From Thiotrichales bacterium (GTDB taxonomy: Bacteria; Pseudomonadota; Gammaproteobacteria; Francisellales; CACEW01), in NCBI GenBank assembly GCA_947476405.1, contig CANJQG010000045.1, positions 1 to 15,039 on the forward strand: a stretch of 15,039 nt of DNA, given 5' to 3'. The notes under the pieces are model-generated. The model saw only the letters and a list, made by a program, of their open reading frames with translations. It searched no databases and was not told where the DNA came from. Below are positions 13,455 through 15,039 of the stretch, one piece after another; position 1 is the first letter of the stretch; each line of letters starts with the position of its first letter. The position numbers were made by a program, and so were the translations under genes.

Positions 13455-14644
13455 TATATCCTCTCAAAAATCGCAGCGGCACCCATTCCAACGCCGACAC
13501 ACATACTCACCATTCCATAACGCCCATTAATGCGTTGCAATCCGTGCAAAAGGGTTGCAGCACGGATCGTTCCTGTTGCGCCCAGGGGATGCCCCAAAGC
13601 AATCGCACCGCCATTTGGATTAACTTTTGACGGATCAAGATCTAAAGCACGAATTACGGCCACACTTTGGGCTGCAAAGGCTTCATTTAATTCAATCCAA
13701 TCCAGGTCTTTTTGTTTTAAGCCCACTTGTTTTAATACTTTTGGAATCGCCTGAATCGGCCCAATGCCCATTTCAGCAGGGTCCACGCCTTCCACCGCAA
13801 AACCACAAAAGCGCGCAATCGGCACAAGATTTAAGGCCTTGAGCATTTTTTCACTCATAATCAATGCAATACCCGCCCCATCAGAAATCTGTGAACTATT
13901 GCCAGCCGTCACCGTCCCCCCTTTCGCAAATGCAGGAGGCAATTTTTGCAGCGCTTCAAAGGACGAATCCGCACGTGGCCCTTCATCCTGAGTCACTTTA
14001 AGCATTTTTTCAATAATTTTCCCGACCGCTAAATCAGCATGATGATTGCGTACTTCAAGCACTTCAATTTCCGCTTTAAACCAGCCATTTTGAATCGCTT
14101 GCAACGCTCGTCTGTGACTCTCAAAAGCAAAGCGATCCTGATCTTCACGGCTAATCTGATATTTTTTAGCCACCACTTCAGCGGTTAAACCCATGCCATA
14201 GGCAATCCCCAAATCATCCGCATGTTGGCCATCAAACAAATCTGGATTAAAAGAAAAGCGATTCGAAGTGAAAGGAATCATGCTCATACTTTCAACGCCG
14301 CCCGCTAAAACAAGATCAGACAATCCCAACTGAATTCGCTCTGCCGCATAAGCAATACTTTGTAAACCCGAACTACACAAGCGATTCACTGTGACACCCG
14401 GAACACGATGCGGCAACCCCGCCAGCAACGCCGACACCCGCGCCACGTTCACCCCCTGAGGACCTTCCTGCATTGCGCAGCCGATCACCACATCATCGAT
14501 CTGATCTTTCACCATCGGAAAGCGCTTCATCAACTGGGCAATCAACTCCGCCAGTAAGCGATCCGGGCGTAGATTCACAAAAGCGCCCCGCCCCGCTTTA
14601 CACAGCGCAGATCGTTGCACCGCCACAATATACGCGTCTTTCAT
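13454..14644 (-). CDS. Acetyl-CoA C-acyltransferase (3-ketoacyl-CoA thiolase)
   Basis: A 396-residue thiolase that cleaves 3-ketoacyl-CoA to acetyl-CoA and a shortened acyl-CoA (or runs the reverse condensation). The catalytic residues are all present: nucleophile Cys90 in VNRLCSSGLQS, His352 in GHPLGATG, Cys382 in MCVGVGMG, plus NEAFAAQ. VVIGCAMQEGPQGVNVAR, YAAERIQLG and GGVESMSMIPF resemble the degradative FadA type of FadN-FadA-FadE operons more than biosynthetic AtoB/PhaA, but I do not assign a symbol. An AAAGGA ribosome binding site lies eight bases before the ATG. The usual partner, a multifunctional hydroxyacyl-CoA dehydrogenase, is not beside it; upstream DNA is broken by insertion sequences about 100 bases away. 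The GH5-like gene overlaps its stop codon. Confidence 0.92.
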   Translation of the reverse strand: MKDAYIVAVQRSALCKAGRGAFVNLRPDRLLAELIAQLMKRFPMVKDQIDDVVIGCAMQEGPQGVNVARVSALLAGLPHRVPGVTVNRLCSSGLQSIAYAAERIQLGLSDLVLAGGVESMSMIPFTSNRFSFNPDLFDGQHADDLGIAYGMGLTAEVVAKKYQISREDQDRFAFESHRRALQAIQNGWFKAEIEVLEVRNHHADLAVGKIIEKMLKVTQDEGPRADSSFEALQKLPPAFAKGGTVTAGNSSQISDGAGIALIMSEKMLKALNLVPIARFCGFAVEGVDPAEMGIGPIQAIPKVLKQVGLKQKDLDWIELNEAFAAQSVAVIRALDLDPSKVNPNGGAIALGHPLGATGTIRAATLLHGLQRINGRYGMVSMCVGVGMGAAAIFERI

Positions 14645-14690
14645 TTCTTATATCCTTTGCCTGGAAATCATCAAACTAGGATACCATAAA

Positions 14691-14765
14691 ATGAGTCGTA
14701 AAAAACCGCTTCACGCCATCTTGCCAACTTTCTCTGTGTACTCACTAGTGTCCGGTTTAATTTAA
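14691..14765 (+). pseudogene. Divergent gene start cut by IS element
   Basis: An ATG preceded by AGGA at nine bases opens a frame, MSRKKPLHAILPTFSVY, which after about 17 codons runs into the insertion-sequence end (CACTAGTG at 14744) and stops at 14763-14765. The basic start and good ribosome binding site suggest the first codons of a gene once divergent from the thiolase, now lost. No family can be named from so few residues. Confidence 0.35.
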
Positions 14766-14887
14766 AGCAAACTCAATTGGTTATCTGACGGTGTAGAGGC
14801 AGATTTGTTGGCCCTAGGCTGCAAGGCGCATAAAAGCTCAGTCTTCTCAAAGATTGAGACCGACAAAATCTGTAATAAAGTGTAGAG
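14744..14887 (-). mobile_element. IS4-family transposase C-terminal remnant and end
   Basis: On the minus strand an open frame ending in TAA at 14762-14764 encodes about 41 residues, LYTLLQILSVSIFEKTELLCAL followed by a polar tail ending NQLSLL. The QILSVSLFEKT block and NQLxLF-like tail are the usual C-terminus of IS4-family transposases with an N-terminal DUF4372 domain. The adjoining TTAAACCGGACACTAGTG (to 14744) should be the element's terminal inverted repeat. The rest of the gene is missing: around 14870-14890 the frame is joined to a different transposase. Confidence 0.6.
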
Positions 14888-15039
14888 CGTAGCCAATCCA
14901 TGCCTCGCTATTCAACGACACTGAGCATCGTACGCCTCATCGAGTCTTCGCTGACGACCTTAGTCATTCCCAGTAAATCTGGATTGACGCCGTCTGCTCT
15001 CAGTGCGGTGATATGCGAGTAACGATTGTAGCCAGACAA
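14888..15039 (-). mobile_element. Second transposase remnant with nonsense codon
   Basis: From the right window edge the minus strand encodes LSGYNRYSHITALRAD, GVNPDLLGMTKVVSEDSMRR and TMLSVVE, then TAG at 14908-14910. After the stop the same frame goes on as RGMDWLRSTLYY before the IS4 tail begins. The R-Y-x-H-I-x-x-L-R-x-D, LLGM and SEDxxRR pattern is the N-terminal third of a DDE transposase I have seen in IS4/IS5-like elements, but I cannot assign the family. The TAG probably replaced GAG. The start codon lies outside the window. It is a dead, truncated copy. Confidence 0.6.

Noticed and set aside
1..15039. CRISPR array, prophage or complete mobile element
   Set aside because: No regularly spaced repeats, no phage structural genes and no transposase with both ends were found; only fragments are present.

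Overview
The window reads as a chromosomal segment of a gammaproteobacterium. ZipA (found in gammaproteobacteria), the sdhCDAB gene order and the Sdh/SucA sequences all point there. The moderate-to-low GC, a secreted GH5-type protein, Fic genes and many decayed insertion sequences would suit an amoeba- or host-associated lineage such as the Legionellales, but that placement is inference.

Layout. (1) 1-2300 is a worn accessory region. It holds one intact gene, a RhuM-Fic fusion with its own promoter, followed by the 3' half of a tRNA-Ile2(CAT) gene, which looks like the end of an island integrated in that tRNA. Next come a strong promoter with a palindromic operator in front of a 16-codon remnant of a second Fic protein (DUF4172 type), the first 39 codons of a glutathione S-transferase, and the last 49 codons of an IS3-family transposase. 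(2) 2305-5929, plus strand: zipA, an MFS sugar porter and an SDR oxidoreductase overlap end to end. nusB then starts from its own promoter inside the end of the SDR gene, and a 40-residue single-helix membrane protein overlaps the nusB stop. (3) 5926-11973, minus strand: the TCA-cycle block sdhC-sdhD-sdhA-sdhB, then a terminator, then sucA on its own promoter. sucB does not follow; sucA ends tail-to-tail on the small membrane gene, sharing TTAA. (4) 12093-14644, minus strand: a 3-ketoacyl-CoA thiolase and, overlapping it by one base, a secreted GH5 (cellulase-fold) protein. (5) 14691-15039: a truncated divergent gene start running into two fused transposase remnants.

Function. SdhCDAB oxidises succinate into the quinone pool and SucA is the E1 of 2-oxoglutarate dehydrogenase, whose E2 must be encoded elsewhere. 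The thiolase supplies acetyl-CoA from fatty acids. ZipA (division) and NusB (rRNA antitermination) are housekeeping genes that sit here next to a sugar porter and a dehydrogenase.

The most notable points are the GH5 protein, which keeps the fold and the nucleophile motif but has lost the acid/base Glu (NEP to NQP) and the His and Tyr of the EVHQY motif, and the Fic-rich tRNA-associated region with an intact promoter-operator in front of a dead Fic gene. I found no CRISPR array, complete phage or clearly new multi-gene system. Several CDS starts were chosen from ribosome binding sites and family length and differ from the longest possible reading frame (sucA 8568, sdhC 11973, sdhD 11596).
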